Below are positions 35,273 to 43,595 of a stretch of DNA of 64,000 nt, piece after piece. Each line of letters begins with the position of its first letter. The stretch's first letter is position 1. A program made the translations under genes and the position numbers. This DNA comes from Ruminococcus sp. (lineage in GTDB: Bacteria > Bacillota > Clostridia > Oscillospirales > Ruminococcaceae), in the NCBI RefSeq assembly GCF_017464355.1, contig NZ_JAFUAG010000041.1, positions 186,001-250,000 on the forward strand, given 5' to 3'. The notes under the pieces were generated by a model that ran no database searches, had not been told where the DNA came from, and saw only the letters and a program-made list of their open reading frames with translations.

Positions 35273-37222
35273 ATGGACAAAAAATATTTACAGCTGCTGG
35301 CTAAGGAGTTCCCGAACATCGACAGTGCAGCCAGCGAGATAGTCAATCTTTCTGCGATACGCAGCCTGCCCAAGGGCACAGAATACTTTTTCAGCGATAT
35401 GCACGGCGAGTACGAAGCTTTCCTGCATATGCTCAAAAGCGCCTCTGGCATGATAAAGATAAAGATAGACCTTACCCTTGGCAAGACAGTTTCTTCCGCC
35501 GAAAGGGAAGCCCTTGCTGCCCTGATATACTATCCCGACAAAGAGCAGAAGCGTCTTAAAAACGAGGGCCAGCTCACCGATGAATGGCGCAGCCTGACCA
35601 TCTACAGGCTCATACTTGTGCTTGAAGCTGTGTCAGCCAAATACACCCGTTCAAGGGTGCGTAAAAGCATACCCCGTGATATGGTCTATATCCTTGATGA
35701 ACTGCTCAATGTCACCGATGACGTTATCAAAGAGTATTACTATGATGAGATAATCACCACTATTCTCGATACAGGCATAGCCGACCATTTCATCGGCGAA
35801 CTCTGCAAACTCATACGCTCCCTTGCTATCGACAGCCTGCATATTATCGGTGATATCTACGACAGAGGCCCCCGTGCCGACATCATCATGAATGAGCTTA
35901 TAAAAATGCACGATGTCGATGTCCAGTGGGGCAACCACGATATCTCCTGGATGGGCGCAGCTTCGGGCAACAGGGCGCTTATCGCCAATGTTATACGCAT
36001 TTCCATGCGCTATAACAATTTTGATATCCTTGAAGACGGCTACGGCCTTAACCTGCGTGCCCTGGCGGTGTTTGCGGGGGAAGTCTACAAGAACGATGAC
36101 TGCGAGCTTTTCATGCCACAGACCCTTGATGATAATATCTATGACCCTGTGGATACCCGCCTTGTGGCTAAAATGCATAAAGCCATAACTATCATACAGC
36201 TGAAGCTGGAAAGTCTGCTGATACAGCGCCACCCTGAATGGGGCATGGACGACAGGGAGATCTTCGGTCATATAGACCCTGAAAACGGCATCGTTGAACT
36301 TAACGGCAAAGTGTACGAACTTCTGGACAAAAATTTCCCCACCGTCAACAAGGAAGACCCTCTTGCACTGACAGATGAGGAAAACGAGCTTATGACAGTA
36401 CTGGCGAATTCATTCATGCACAGTGAAAAGCTGGCAGAGCATATGCGCTTTCTGTACGCCAACGGCTCCATGTACAAGGCAATAAACGGAAATCTGCTTT
36501 TCCACGGCTGCATACCCCTTGATGAAAACGGCGCTCCCCAGTCAGTTACTATCGAAGGTGAGGAGTATTCGGGCAAAGCCCTGCTGGATAAGCTTGACGA
36601 AGTGGCAAATAAGGCCTACTTCCTGCACCCATGCGAAGAAAAGGAAAACTCCGCTGATATGCTTTGGTACCTCTGGTGCGGCCCCAGGTCGCCCCTTTAC
36701 GGCAAGGACAAAATGGCTTTCTTTGAGAGATATTTCATAGATGACAAGTCCCTGCACACCGAGAACTACAATGCATATTACCATTATTCCGAGCAGGCAG
36801 ATGTCTGCCGCTACATACTGGAGATGTTCGGCCTTGACCCCGATAAGGGTCATATCATAAACGGCCATGTCCCTGTAAAGATAAAGAACGGCGAAAGCCC
36901 TGTCAAAGCAGGCGGCAAGCTGTTCGTCATCGACGGCGGCATATCCAAGGCCTACCAGAAAGCTACAGGCATAGCAGGCTATACTCTCATCTACGACAGC
37001 CACAGCCTTAATCTTGCAGAACACAAGCCCTTCATAGCAGGTGAAAGCGAGCATACCCCAACTATCAGCATGGTGGAACGGCTGGAACGTCGTGCCAATA
37101 TTTCAGATACTGACAAGGGCGAGGAATTGCTTGGTCAGATAAACGACCTGCGTGAACTGCTGAAGGCTTACCGTTCAGGCGCTATCAAGCAAAAGCGCAG
37201 CAAAAGACCTTTGGTGCTGTAG
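35273..37222 (+). CDS. fbp: Fructose-1,6-bisphosphatase, class III
   Basis: A 649-residue class III FBPase of Firmicutes, the irreversible gluconeogenic step. It has metallophosphatase motifs FSDMHGEYEAF, GDIYDRGPRAD and QWGNHDISWMG, plus the later INGHVPVK and DGGISKAYQ. The length fits the family (about 640-670). It works with PEPCK in the same window toward sugar phosphates. The SD is weak (AAAGTG), so coupling to the upstream small gene is possible. A cre-like site precedes the unit. Confidence 0.95.
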   Translation: MDKKYLQLLAKEFPNIDSAASEIVNLSAIRSLPKGTEYFFSDMHGEYEAFLHMLKSASGMIKIKIDLTLGKTVSSAEREALAALIYYPDKEQKRLKNEGQLTDEWRSLTIYRLILVLEAVSAKYTRSRVRKSIPRDMVYILDELLNVTDDVIKEYYYDEIITTILDTGIADHFIGELCKLIRSLAIDSLHIIGDIYDRGPRADIIMNELIKMHDVDVQWGNHDISWMGAASGNRALIANVIRISMRYNNFDILEDGYGLNLRALAVFAGEVYKNDDCELFMPQTLDDNIYDPVDTRLVAKMHKAITIIQLKLESLLIQRHPEWGMDDREIFGHIDPENGIVELNGKVYELLDKNFPTVNKEDPLALTDEENELMTVLANSFMHSEKLAEHMRFLYANGSMYKAINGNLLFHGCIPLDENGAPQSVTIEGEEYSGKALLDKLDEVANKAYFLHPCEEKENSADMLWYLWCGPRSPLYGKDKMAFFERYFIDDKSLHTENYNAYYHYSEQADVCRYILEMFGLDPDKGHIINGHVPVKIKNGESPVKAGGKLFVIDGGISKAYQKATGIAGYTLIYDSHSLNLAEHKPFIAGESEHTPTISMVERLERRANISDTDKGEELLGQINDLRELLKAYRSGAIKQKRSKRPLVL

Positions 37223-37248
37223 ATCTCCTGCTTGCGAACATGAATTCA

Positions 37249-37284
37249 GCCCTGGGCGATCCGAGTGCCCGGGGCGTTTTCTTT
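37249..37284 (+). terminator. Terminator after fbp
   Basis: 9-bp stem (37249-37257 with 37267-37275, one G-T pair) followed by TTTTCTTT. Confidence 0.8.
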
Positions 37285-37321
37285 ATAAGTGTCAGAAGCT
37301 GCCCGCGTTACCGCAGGTTAT

Positions 37322-37353
37322 GAGCATTCAATTTAAAGCCATGCTCTTTTTTT
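37322..37353 (+). terminator. Second terminator-like hairpin after fbp
   Basis: GAGCAT/ATGCTC (37322-37327 with 37341-37346) around a 13-nt loop, followed by seven to eight Ts. Confidence 0.6.
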
Positions 37354-37428
37354 AGTGATAAAGCACTATTTCCGTAAGCGGCAATTTCTGCTTTGTCACT
37401 TGAATAATTGCAGGGAACCTGCTATAAT
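37354..37428 (+). promoter_or_regulatory. Promoter and long inverted repeat of the macrodomain-SirTM operon
   Basis: TTGAAT (37400-37405), 17-nt spacer, TATAAT (37423-37428). An 11-bp inverted repeat with one mismatch (37354-37364 and 37390-37400) ends at the -35 box, a likely control site. The leader from 37429 to the start holds no recognised element. Confidence 0.65.
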
Positions 37429-37515
37429 TATACATAAGCAGTAAAGCAGATGTCCAGTGCGAAAGCAGCCAAAATGTGCCGTGAGTAAAAACTATACCGA
37501 AATGAGGTGCCCGGG

Positions 37516-38274
37516 ATGAACAAAGTCGATCTACTGATAAACTACCTTATTGCTGAGAGAAATGATGTCAGCAGTATAGAGATACCTGAAAATGAAGCGG
37601 ACAAATTCCGCCTTTACAGAAGCCTTGTGAATATCCGTCCTGCTGTGAAAGCTGATGATGAATTTCTGCAGGCCGAAGACGAATATCTTAAAGCCCTTAC
37701 CGCAGAAAAGGGCATTACCGATATTGCCGACCTTTCGCCCATAGAGGACAGTATCTATCTCTGGCAGGGCGACATCACTACGCTGAGGTGCGGTGCTATA
37801 GTAAATGCGGCAAACTCGGGTATGACAGGCTGCTGGCAGCCCTGCCACAGCTGTATCGACAACTGCATACACACCTTTGCGGGAGTTCGCCTGCGATACA
37901 AGTGCGGACAGATAATGCAGGCACAGGGACACGAAGAACCCACAGGCAGAGCGAAAATAACGCCTGCATACGACCTGCCCTGCGACTATGTGATACACAC
38001 TGTCGGACCCATAGTGCAGGGGCGGCTGACTGAAGAACACTGCTGCCTGCTTGAAAGCTCCTATCGGAGCTGTCTTGAGATAGCTGTACAAAATAATGTA
38101 CATTCGATAGCCTTCTGCTGTGTCTCGACAGGGGTATTCGGTTTCCCGCAGGATAAGGCCGCAGAGATTGCAGTCCGCAGCGTCAGGGAGTTTTGCAAAA
38201 GCCATGATATACAAGTGATATTCAACGTATTCAAGGAGGACGACTATGAGATATACAGAAAATTACTCGGCTGA
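37516..38274 (+). CDS. Zinc-binding macrodomain ADP-ribosylhydrolase
   Basis: A 252-residue protein. An N-terminal helical region (1-75) is followed by a macrodomain with IVNAANSGMTGCWQPCHSC (ADP-ribose loop plus Cys/His zinc site), CIDNCIH and SIAFCCVSTGVFGFP (phosphate loop). This matches the zinc-dependent macrodomains found next to class M sirtuins, which remove the modification the sirtuin adds. ATG 37516 with GAGG 8 nt upstream is preferred to GTG 37507. It overlaps the sirtuin gene by 29 nt. The lipoyl carrier (GcvH-L) and LplA2 genes usually linked to this system are not adjacent here. Confidence 0.9.
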   Translation: MNKVDLLINYLIAERNDVSSIEIPENEADKFRLYRSLVNIRPAVKADDEFLQAEDEYLKALTAEKGITDIADLSPIEDSIYLWQGDITTLRCGAIVNAANSGMTGCWQPCHSCIDNCIHTFAGVRLRYKCGQIMQAQGHEEPTGRAKITPAYDLPCDYVIHTVGPIVQGRLTEEHCCLLESSYRSCLEIAVQNNVHSIAFCCVSTGVFGFPQDKAAEIAVRSVREFCKSHDIQVIFNVFKEDDYEIYRKLLG

Positions 38275-39094
38275 GATCGAACGTCTTAAGAAAGAGTTGG
38301 AAACCGCTGACGCTGTAGTAATAGGCGCAGGCGCAGGGCTTTCCACCGCTGCGGGTTTTACCTATTCGGGAGAGCGCCTGAAGAAATACTTCGGGGACTT
38401 TGTGGAAAAATACGGCTTTCGGGATATGTATTCAGGGGGCTTCTATCCGTTCCCGACTCCCGAAGAGCAGTGGGCATACTGGTCAAGATACATCTTCATC
38501 AACCGTTATATGGACGTTGACAACGGTACCTACAAGCGCCTGTTTGAGCTTGTGCATGACAAGGACTATTTCGTTATCACCACCAACGTTGACCACCAGT
38601 TCCAGAAAGCAGGCTTTGACAAGCAGCGCCTTTTCTACACTCAGGGCGATTACGGCCTGTGGCAGTGCAGCGAGCCCTGTCATCAGAAGACCTACGACAA
38701 CGAGGAAACGGTCAGGGCAATGTTTGCACAGCAGAAAGATATGCGTGTACCCACCGAGCTTGTGCCCCGCTGTCCCGTCTGCGGCAAGCCTATGAGCATG
38801 AACCTGCGGGCAGATGAAACATTCGTGGAGGACGAGGGCTGGCATAAAGCGGCAAGGCGCTATGAAGAATTCATTCATCAGCACAGTGGCAGTCATATAC
38901 TTTTTCTGGAGCTTGGTGTTGGCATGAATACGCCGGGCATAATCAAGTATCCGTTCTGGAAAATGACCTATGCAGACCCCCATGCTGTCTATGCCTGCCT
39001 GAATTTCGGTGAAGCCTGTGCTCCCGAGGAAATAGAAGCCCGCAGTATCTGTATTGACGCAGATATCAGCGAGATACTGAAAATACTTGCATAG
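38246..39094 (+). CDS. Class M sirtuin (SirTM), protein ADP-ribosyltransferase-type
   Basis: A 282-residue Sir2-fold protein: VVIGAGAGLSTAAGFTYSGER (NAD site), ITTNVDHQF, and a zinc region CSEPCH ... CPVCGKP. The catalytic His of deacetylase sirtuins is displaced by a QGDYGLWQCS context, as in SirTM enzymes that ADP-ribosylate a lipoylated GcvH-like protein under oxidative stress. SD AAGGAGG lies inside the macrodomain gene, so the two are translationally coupled. The partner lipoyl proteins must be elsewhere in the genome if the system is complete. Confidence 0.9.
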   Translation: MRYTENYSAEIERLKKELETADAVVIGAGAGLSTAAGFTYSGERLKKYFGDFVEKYGFRDMYSGGFYPFPTPEEQWAYWSRYIFINRYMDVDNGTYKRLFELVHDKDYFVITTNVDHQFQKAGFDKQRLFYTQGDYGLWQCSEPCHQKTYDNEETVRAMFAQQKDMRVPTELVPRCPVCGKPMSMNLRADETFVEDEGWHKAARRYEEFIHQHSGSHILFLELGVGMNTPGIIKYPFWKMTYADPHAVYACLNFGEACAPEEIEARSICIDADISEILKILA

Positions 39095-39100
39095 TTGATG

Positions 39101-39235
39101 AATGCCGTATATCATAAAGGACGGTGCGCATAAAATTTCTGTGAGTTCTATCATGGGACAGCCTTTTCTGAAAAGGTCATCCCCCGATAGATATGCAGAC
39201 TTTTTATAAGCACCGCACCTGTGATATGCGGCATT
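39101..39235. ncRNA. Rod-like structured element after SirTM (candidate ncRNA or MITE)
   Basis: Ends AATGCCGTATATCA (39101-39114) and TGATATGCGGCATT (39222-39235) pair along 14 bp with one G-T. AGG/CCT (39118-39120 with 39218-39220) and CGGTGC/GCACCG (39122-39127 with 39210-39215) extend the helix. A central bubble follows, then CTATC/GATAG, GGGA/TCCC and CCTTTT/AAAAGG. TTATTTTAT follows the 3' end. No ORF covers it and no Rfam family was recognised; the bubble in a rod is reminiscent of 6S RNA, but the size is short. Confidence 0.45.
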
Positions 39236-39241
39236 TATTTT

Positions 39242-39500
39242 ATCCCGACAGGGCCGCGTATCGAATGATCGGAAATACGCATACCGATCGGGATCATTTA
39301 TGGTAGAAACGTTTGTAGCTTTCGTTGTGTTCCGGCCGATCGGCAGCTGTCCCGAAAGTGAAACCGATGTGCGAAGGGGCGTACCCGAAAAAAACTCGCC
39401 CGCAGGGTAGTCATCGTAGAATTAAAAAAATACGCTGACGTCCGCTAATTCAACATATTCTTCGTCATCGTATCAGAAAAATGCAATGGCCTTTTTGTTT
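39242..39500. other. Second structured, non-coding stretch
   Basis: ATCCCGA/TCGGGAT (39242-39248 with 39288-39294) enclosing GCGTAT/ATACGC (39256-39261 with 39275-39280), then CTTTCG/CGAAAG (39319-39324 with 39353-39358) enclosing the palindrome GCCGATCGGC (39335-39344). No credible coding frame. From 39421 the sequence is AT-rich with nothing recognised. Confidence 0.4.
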
Positions 39501-39710
39501 TCAAAACGGCCTTAGCCACCGCAATGAATCAGAGTCATCGACGCAGACCGATTCCTTTTTCTTTAGAAAGTCAGAAAGCGTTCTGCCGAATTTCTTTGAA
39601 CTATCACGGAACTTTTCATCTATGCGCCTGAGTTATTCTCTTTCAGCTGCTGATATTATCCTATAAACTGCATTGTTCTGCAAGCAGTATTCTATCAGGT
39701 CTTCAGTCAT
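39501..39710 (-). pseudogene. Small ORF after dprA interrupted by TAA
   Basis: Starting at ATG 39710 the frame reads MTEDLIEYCLQNNAVYRIIS and so on for 25 residues to TAA (39633-39635), then continues in the same frame for 43 more residues of charged helical sequence (RRIDEKFRDSSKKFGRTLSD) to TGA 39501-39503. The continuity across the stop suggests a 69-codon gene with one nonsense codon. It begins 1 nt after the dprA stop, so it would be coupled to dprA. No family recognised. Confidence 0.5.
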
Positions 39711-39711
39711 A

Positions 39712-40578
39712 TCATAACTCCATAAGAATATCGTGGGGCTCAAACACCGGTATGGCGCCGTCACGGATAAGTATGCTCTGCCCCTTGTGATCCTCTGAGA
39801 AAATATCAGCGGGCGGTATAACAAAAACATCTTTGCCCTGGGATATAGCATGGCTTGCCGAATTCAGAGAGCCGCTTTTCACCCCGGCCTGTACCACCAG
39901 CACACCCTTTGCCAGCCCCGCTATAAGTCGGTTGCGTATGGTGAAATACTCCCTGTCAGGGCTTTGCAGCGGCGGATATTCAGATATCACTGCACCGTTG
40001 TTGATGATAGCCTGCTTCAGCTCGCCGTTGCCTCTGGGGTAATCGTAATGTATCCCGCACCCAAGGACAGCCACCGTTTTGCCACCTGCATTTATGGCGC
40101 CCCAGTGAGCGGCACTGTCGATGCCTCTGGCAAAGCCGCTTATTATGGTGTGACCCTCAGCTGCTACAGCGCCTGCAAAAGTCCCTGCAACTTTTACTGA
40201 ATATTCAGTGGAATTTCTTGCTCCAACAATGGTCAGCGCAGCCTTGTCCTGCAGAACACTGCTGTCACCCGCACAGTAAAAGGCCAGGGGAGGACAGTCA
40301 ACTTCAAAGAACATCTCGGGATATCCCTCATCAACTCTGGTGAAAATCTGTATGCCGTTGTTCTCGCAGTATTCCCTTACCTGTGAAGCAAAGTTCATAT
40401 CAAAGGCTCTTGCCGCGGCTGTTATATTGTGTGGAATGTATTTGTCTTCCCCCTCCAGCAGAACTTCCAGCAGCTCCGCAGGACTCTCGTACTTTTCAAG
40501 CAGTGTGTCCATTCCCGGCTTGCCGGGTGAATAGATGAGAGAAAGCGCAAACAGCGCTTCTTTGTCGTTCAGCTTCAT
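39712..40578 (-). CDS. dprA: DNA-processing protein DprA
   Basis: A 288-residue DprA/Smf protein that loads RecA onto incoming single-stranded DNA during transformation. It has the Rossmann-like core with IVGARNSTEYSVKVAG, SGFARGIDSAAH, AVLGCGIHYDYPRGN, SEYPP and NRLIAGLAKGVLVVQAG, and an N-terminal helical domain. The length is slightly short because the C-terminal winged helix found in some members is absent. SD AAGGGGTGA precedes ATG. With the ComEC-like gene at 7117 it hints at DNA uptake capability, but no ComEC channel gene is in the window. Confidence 0.94.
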   Translation of the reverse strand: MKLNDKEALFALSLIYSPGKPGMDTLLEKYESPAELLEVLLEGEDKYIPHNITAAARAFDMNFASQVREYCENNGIQIFTRVDEGYPEMFFEVDCPPLAFYCAGDSSVLQDKAALTIVGARNSTEYSVKVAGTFAGAVAAEGHTIISGFARGIDSAAHWGAINAGGKTVAVLGCGIHYDYPRGNGELKQAIINNGAVISEYPPLQSPDREYFTIRNRLIAGLAKGVLVVQAGVKSGSLNSASHAISQGKDVFVIPPADIFSEDHKGQSILIRDGAIPVFEPHDILMEL

Positions 40579-40627
40579 AGTGTCACCCCTTTGTAGTTTT
40601 GTTTTATCTTATTGTATCATATCTTTT

Positions 40628-40707
40628 TGTTGAATTCAACATATTTTCACTGATTTTTTAAGAAGTTCAGAAATTTAATTGAAATAACAAAAATATTGTG
40701 GTATAAT
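40628..40707 (+). promoter_or_regulatory. Operator-like palindrome and promoter of GH2
   Basis: A perfect 14-bp palindrome TGTTGAATTCAACA (40628-40641) lies 37 nt before TTGAAA (40679-40684), 17-nt spacer, TATAAT (40702-40707). The palindrome sits between dprA and GH2 and may bind a sugar regulator. Confidence 0.65.
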
Positions 40708-40741
40708 ATATTCGCATTCTAATATCGAAAGGAGTGGCACC

Positions 40742-43453
40742 ATGATAAGTAAAACCGACCTTAGCGGTATCTGGCAGCTTGCACTTGATGAACAAATGAC
40801 AGGCGAAAATATTATGTTTAATGAAAATATTAAACTGCCGAACACAACTTCAAACGCAGGCAAAGGTGATCCGAACGAGGCTCGTGAAACAGGTTTTCTC
40901 ACTGATACATATAAATTTGAAGGCTGGGCGTGGTTCAGGCGTAGTGTCAATACCGATATACCCGATTGCTCCGCCCTTGAACTATTCCTTGAACGCACCA
41001 GGATCACCGAGGTCTATGTAGACGGAAATTCTCTCGGTGTGCAGGAAAGTCTTGTGGCGCCCCATGTCTACGACCTCAGCCAATATATATGTACAGGTGA
41101 GCATGAACTCACTGTAAGAGTCTCGAACGTTGGCTATAAAACAGGCGGCGGACACCTGACCTCCCCCGATACCCAGACCAACTGGAACGGCATAGTCGGC
41201 AGGATAGAGCTGATAGCCTACGGCAAAGCCCATGCAGATACCCTGTTTGTAAAAACCGATATCCACAATAAAACAGCTTCGGTCCATGCCGATATCATCG
41301 GTGCTGAAGAGGGTACAGCCCTTGTCACGGTAAGGTCTTATCCCGAGGGTAATGCAGCGGGTGAGCCTGTTACTGTTGCCTTTAACGGCGGCAGACTTCA
41401 TGCCGTTTACCCCATGGGTGAAGACGTTAGGCTGTGGAGCGAGCATTCACCTTACCTCTATGAGATGACAGTTGAGATCTGCGGCGACAAGACGACCCAG
41501 CTTTTCGGTATGCGTGAGTTCACCGCTGTCAGGGACAAATTCTGCATAAACGGCAGAAAGACTTTCCTGCGGGGCAAGCACGACGGCCTTATCTTCCCGA
41601 AGACAGCCTATGCTCCCTGTGATGTGGAGGAATGGCTGCGGGTCATGAGGATATCCCGTTCCTTCGGGATAAACCACTACCGTTTCCATACCTGCTGTCC
41701 TCCCGAAGCTGCCTTTATCGCAGCGGATATGCTGGGCATATACATGGAACCTCAGCTGCCGTTCTGGGGAACTGTCCATGCTCCCGATGAAGAAGAATAT
41801 AAGGCCGAGGAACAGGCATTTCTCATCTCCGAGGGCTTTGCCATGATGAAAGCTTTCGGCAGCCACCCCTCGTTTTGTATGATGTCCATGGGCAACGAAC
41901 TGTGGGGCAGCCCCGAACGTATCAACGAGATAATGGGTCTTTTCAAAAAGGCCGATGACCGTCATCTCTACAGTCAGGGTTCCAACAATTTCCAGTGGTT
42001 TCCAAATATTGTGGAAAACGATGACTTCTTCGTGGGTGTAAGGCTTGCCAAGGACAGGCTCATAAGGGGCTCCTATGCCATGTGCGATGCACCTCTCGGC
42101 CATATCCAGACGGAAAAGCCCGCAGCAAACCACAGCTATGACAGCATTGTCCACCCCGACCATGCAGGCGCTTCGGCAGAAGCTTCTGCTGAGGGCACCG
42201 TGCAGATACAGTACGGTACCACCATGAAAACTGTAAAAGCCGCTGAAGCCGATACAGGCCTTGTCCCCGATATCCCCATAGTCACTCACGAGATAGGCCA
42301 GTTTGAAACTTACCCGAACTTCGATGAGATCGAAAAGTACACAGGTTCGCTGAAAGCCCGCAATTTTGAGATATTCAGAGAGCGCCTTGAAACTAAGGGT
42401 CTTGGTCATCTTGCAAAGGATTATTTCTACTGCTCAGGTCAGCTGGCAAAGGCCTGCTATAAAGAGGAGCTTGAGGCGGTCTTCCGTTCAAGGCTGCTGG
42501 GCGGTTTCCAGATACTTGATATCCAGGATTTCTCAGGCCAGGGCACAGCCCTTGTGGGTATGCTCGATGCTTTCATGGATAATAAAGGCATAATCACCTC
42601 CGAAGAATGGCGGGAATTCTGCAATGACACTGTTGTGCAGGCCATTTTTGACAGCTATACACCTCTTGCAGGAAGTGACTTTACCTTCGATATAAGAATT
42701 GCAAACTTCCGCCCCGAAAGCCTTAAGGGCAGAAAAGTCACCTGGTCACTGAGGGCAGGAAACACCGAGGAAAAGGGAAGTGCAGTTATCACCACCGAGG
42801 AAAACTACACCGATGTTACTACTGTAAACGTTAAACTGCCAATAGTGGAAAATATCACCTCTGCCACCCTCACCCTTGCAGTTGATGGCACCGATATACG
42901 CAACCATTACGAGTTGGAGATAGTTCCCGCTGTCAGCAAGGCTGATCTCAGCAATTCGCCTGTTTTCCGTGAGGTAAATGCCGAGGCAGAAAAGCTTCTT
43001 CGTCAGGGTCACAAGGTACTCATCTTCCCCGAACTATCAAAGCTTGAAAACTCTATCGAGGGTTTTTATTGTCAGGATTTCTGGTGCTTCCCCATGTTTG
43101 CAAGCATTTCCCGCATGATGAAAAAGCCCGAGCCTGTAGGCACCATGGGGCTGGTCGTTGATACCTCTCACCCTGCACTTTCTGGGTTTGCCTGCAAAAA
43201 GTATTCCACCCCCGTCTGGTGGGATATAGTGCAGAACTCCCGCTGTGAGATACTTGATGACAAGTCAGTGGGAAAGAATGTCATCGTTCGCATGATAGAC
43301 AACTTCGAGCGCAACCATGACCTTGCTCTGCTTTATGAATATGAACATCTTGGCGGAAAGGTAGTGGTCTGCACCGCTGACCCTGAAAAGCTAGCCGCTT
43401 CTGCGGAGGGCAGGGTGTTTATGCATTCGCTGGCTGAGTATGTTCACAGCTGA
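40742..43453 (+). CDS. Glycoside hydrolase family 2 protein
   Basis: A 903-residue GH2 enzyme: N-terminal jelly-roll sugar-binding domain (about 1-160), immunoglobulin-like domain (about 165-265), and a TIM barrel starting near residue 270 with FLRGKHDGLIFPKTAY, HYRFHTCCPPEAAF and the acid/base MSMGNELWG. The nucleophile is probably the Glu in VTHEIGQFETYP. No signal peptide, so cytoplasmic. The family includes beta-galactosidases, glucuronidases and exo-glycosidases; the substrate is not predictable, but beta-galactoside or hemicellulose fragments fit the neighbourhood (GH5, esterase). SD AAAGGAG lies 8 nt before ATG. Confidence 0.88.
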   Translation: MISKTDLSGIWQLALDEQMTGENIMFNENIKLPNTTSNAGKGDPNEARETGFLTDTYKFEGWAWFRRSVNTDIPDCSALELFLERTRITEVYVDGNSLGVQESLVAPHVYDLSQYICTGEHELTVRVSNVGYKTGGGHLTSPDTQTNWNGIVGRIELIAYGKAHADTLFVKTDIHNKTASVHADIIGAEEGTALVTVRSYPEGNAAGEPVTVAFNGGRLHAVYPMGEDVRLWSEHSPYLYEMTVEICGDKTTQLFGMREFTAVRDKFCINGRKTFLRGKHDGLIFPKTAYAPCDVEEWLRVMRISRSFGINHYRFHTCCPPEAAFIAADMLGIYMEPQLPFWGTVHAPDEEEYKAEEQAFLISEGFAMMKAFGSHPSFCMMSMGNELWGSPERINEIMGLFKKADDRHLYSQGSNNFQWFPNIVENDDFFVGVRLAKDRLIRGSYAMCDAPLGHIQTEKPAANHSYDSIVHPDHAGASAEASAEGTVQIQYGTTMKTVKAAEADTGLVPDIPIVTHEIGQFETYPNFDEIEKYTGSLKARNFEIFRERLETKGLGHLAKDYFYCSGQLAKACYKEELEAVFRSRLLGGFQILDIQDFSGQGTALVGMLDAFMDNKGIITSEEWREFCNDTVVQAIFDSYTPLAGSDFTFDIRIANFRPESLKGRKVTWSLRAGNTEEKGSAVITTEENYTDVTTVNVKLPIVENITSATLTLAVDGTDIRNHYELEIVPAVSKADLSNSPVFREVNAEAEKLLRQGHKVLIFPELSKLENSIEGFYCQDFWCFPMFASISRMMKKPEPVGTMGLVVDTSHPALSGFACKKYSTPVWWDIVQNSRCEILDDKSVGKNVIVRMIDNFERNHDLALLYEYEHLGGKVVVCTADPEKLAASAEGRVFMHSLAEYVHS

Positions 43454-43533
43454 TAAGTCTTGGCTAATTGAACAAAATACATCATCTAAATTTGTGGTTA
43501 GTGATGAAAGTGACCCCTACCTGCTTTAAAATG

Positions 43534-43563
43534 TTGAAATCTGACAAAAACATATGCTATAAT
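43534..43563 (+). promoter_or_regulatory. Promoter of the lipoprotein-esterase pair
   Basis: TTGAAA (43534-43539), 18-nt spacer, TATAAT (43558-43563). Confidence 0.68.
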
Positions 43564-43595
43564 TGAATTATCAGTTACTAAGGTGGTGCAGCTTT

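Noticed and set aside
39481-39666. 61-codon plus-strand ORF near dprA
   Set aside because: Antisense to the more convincing minus-strand small frame; no SD.
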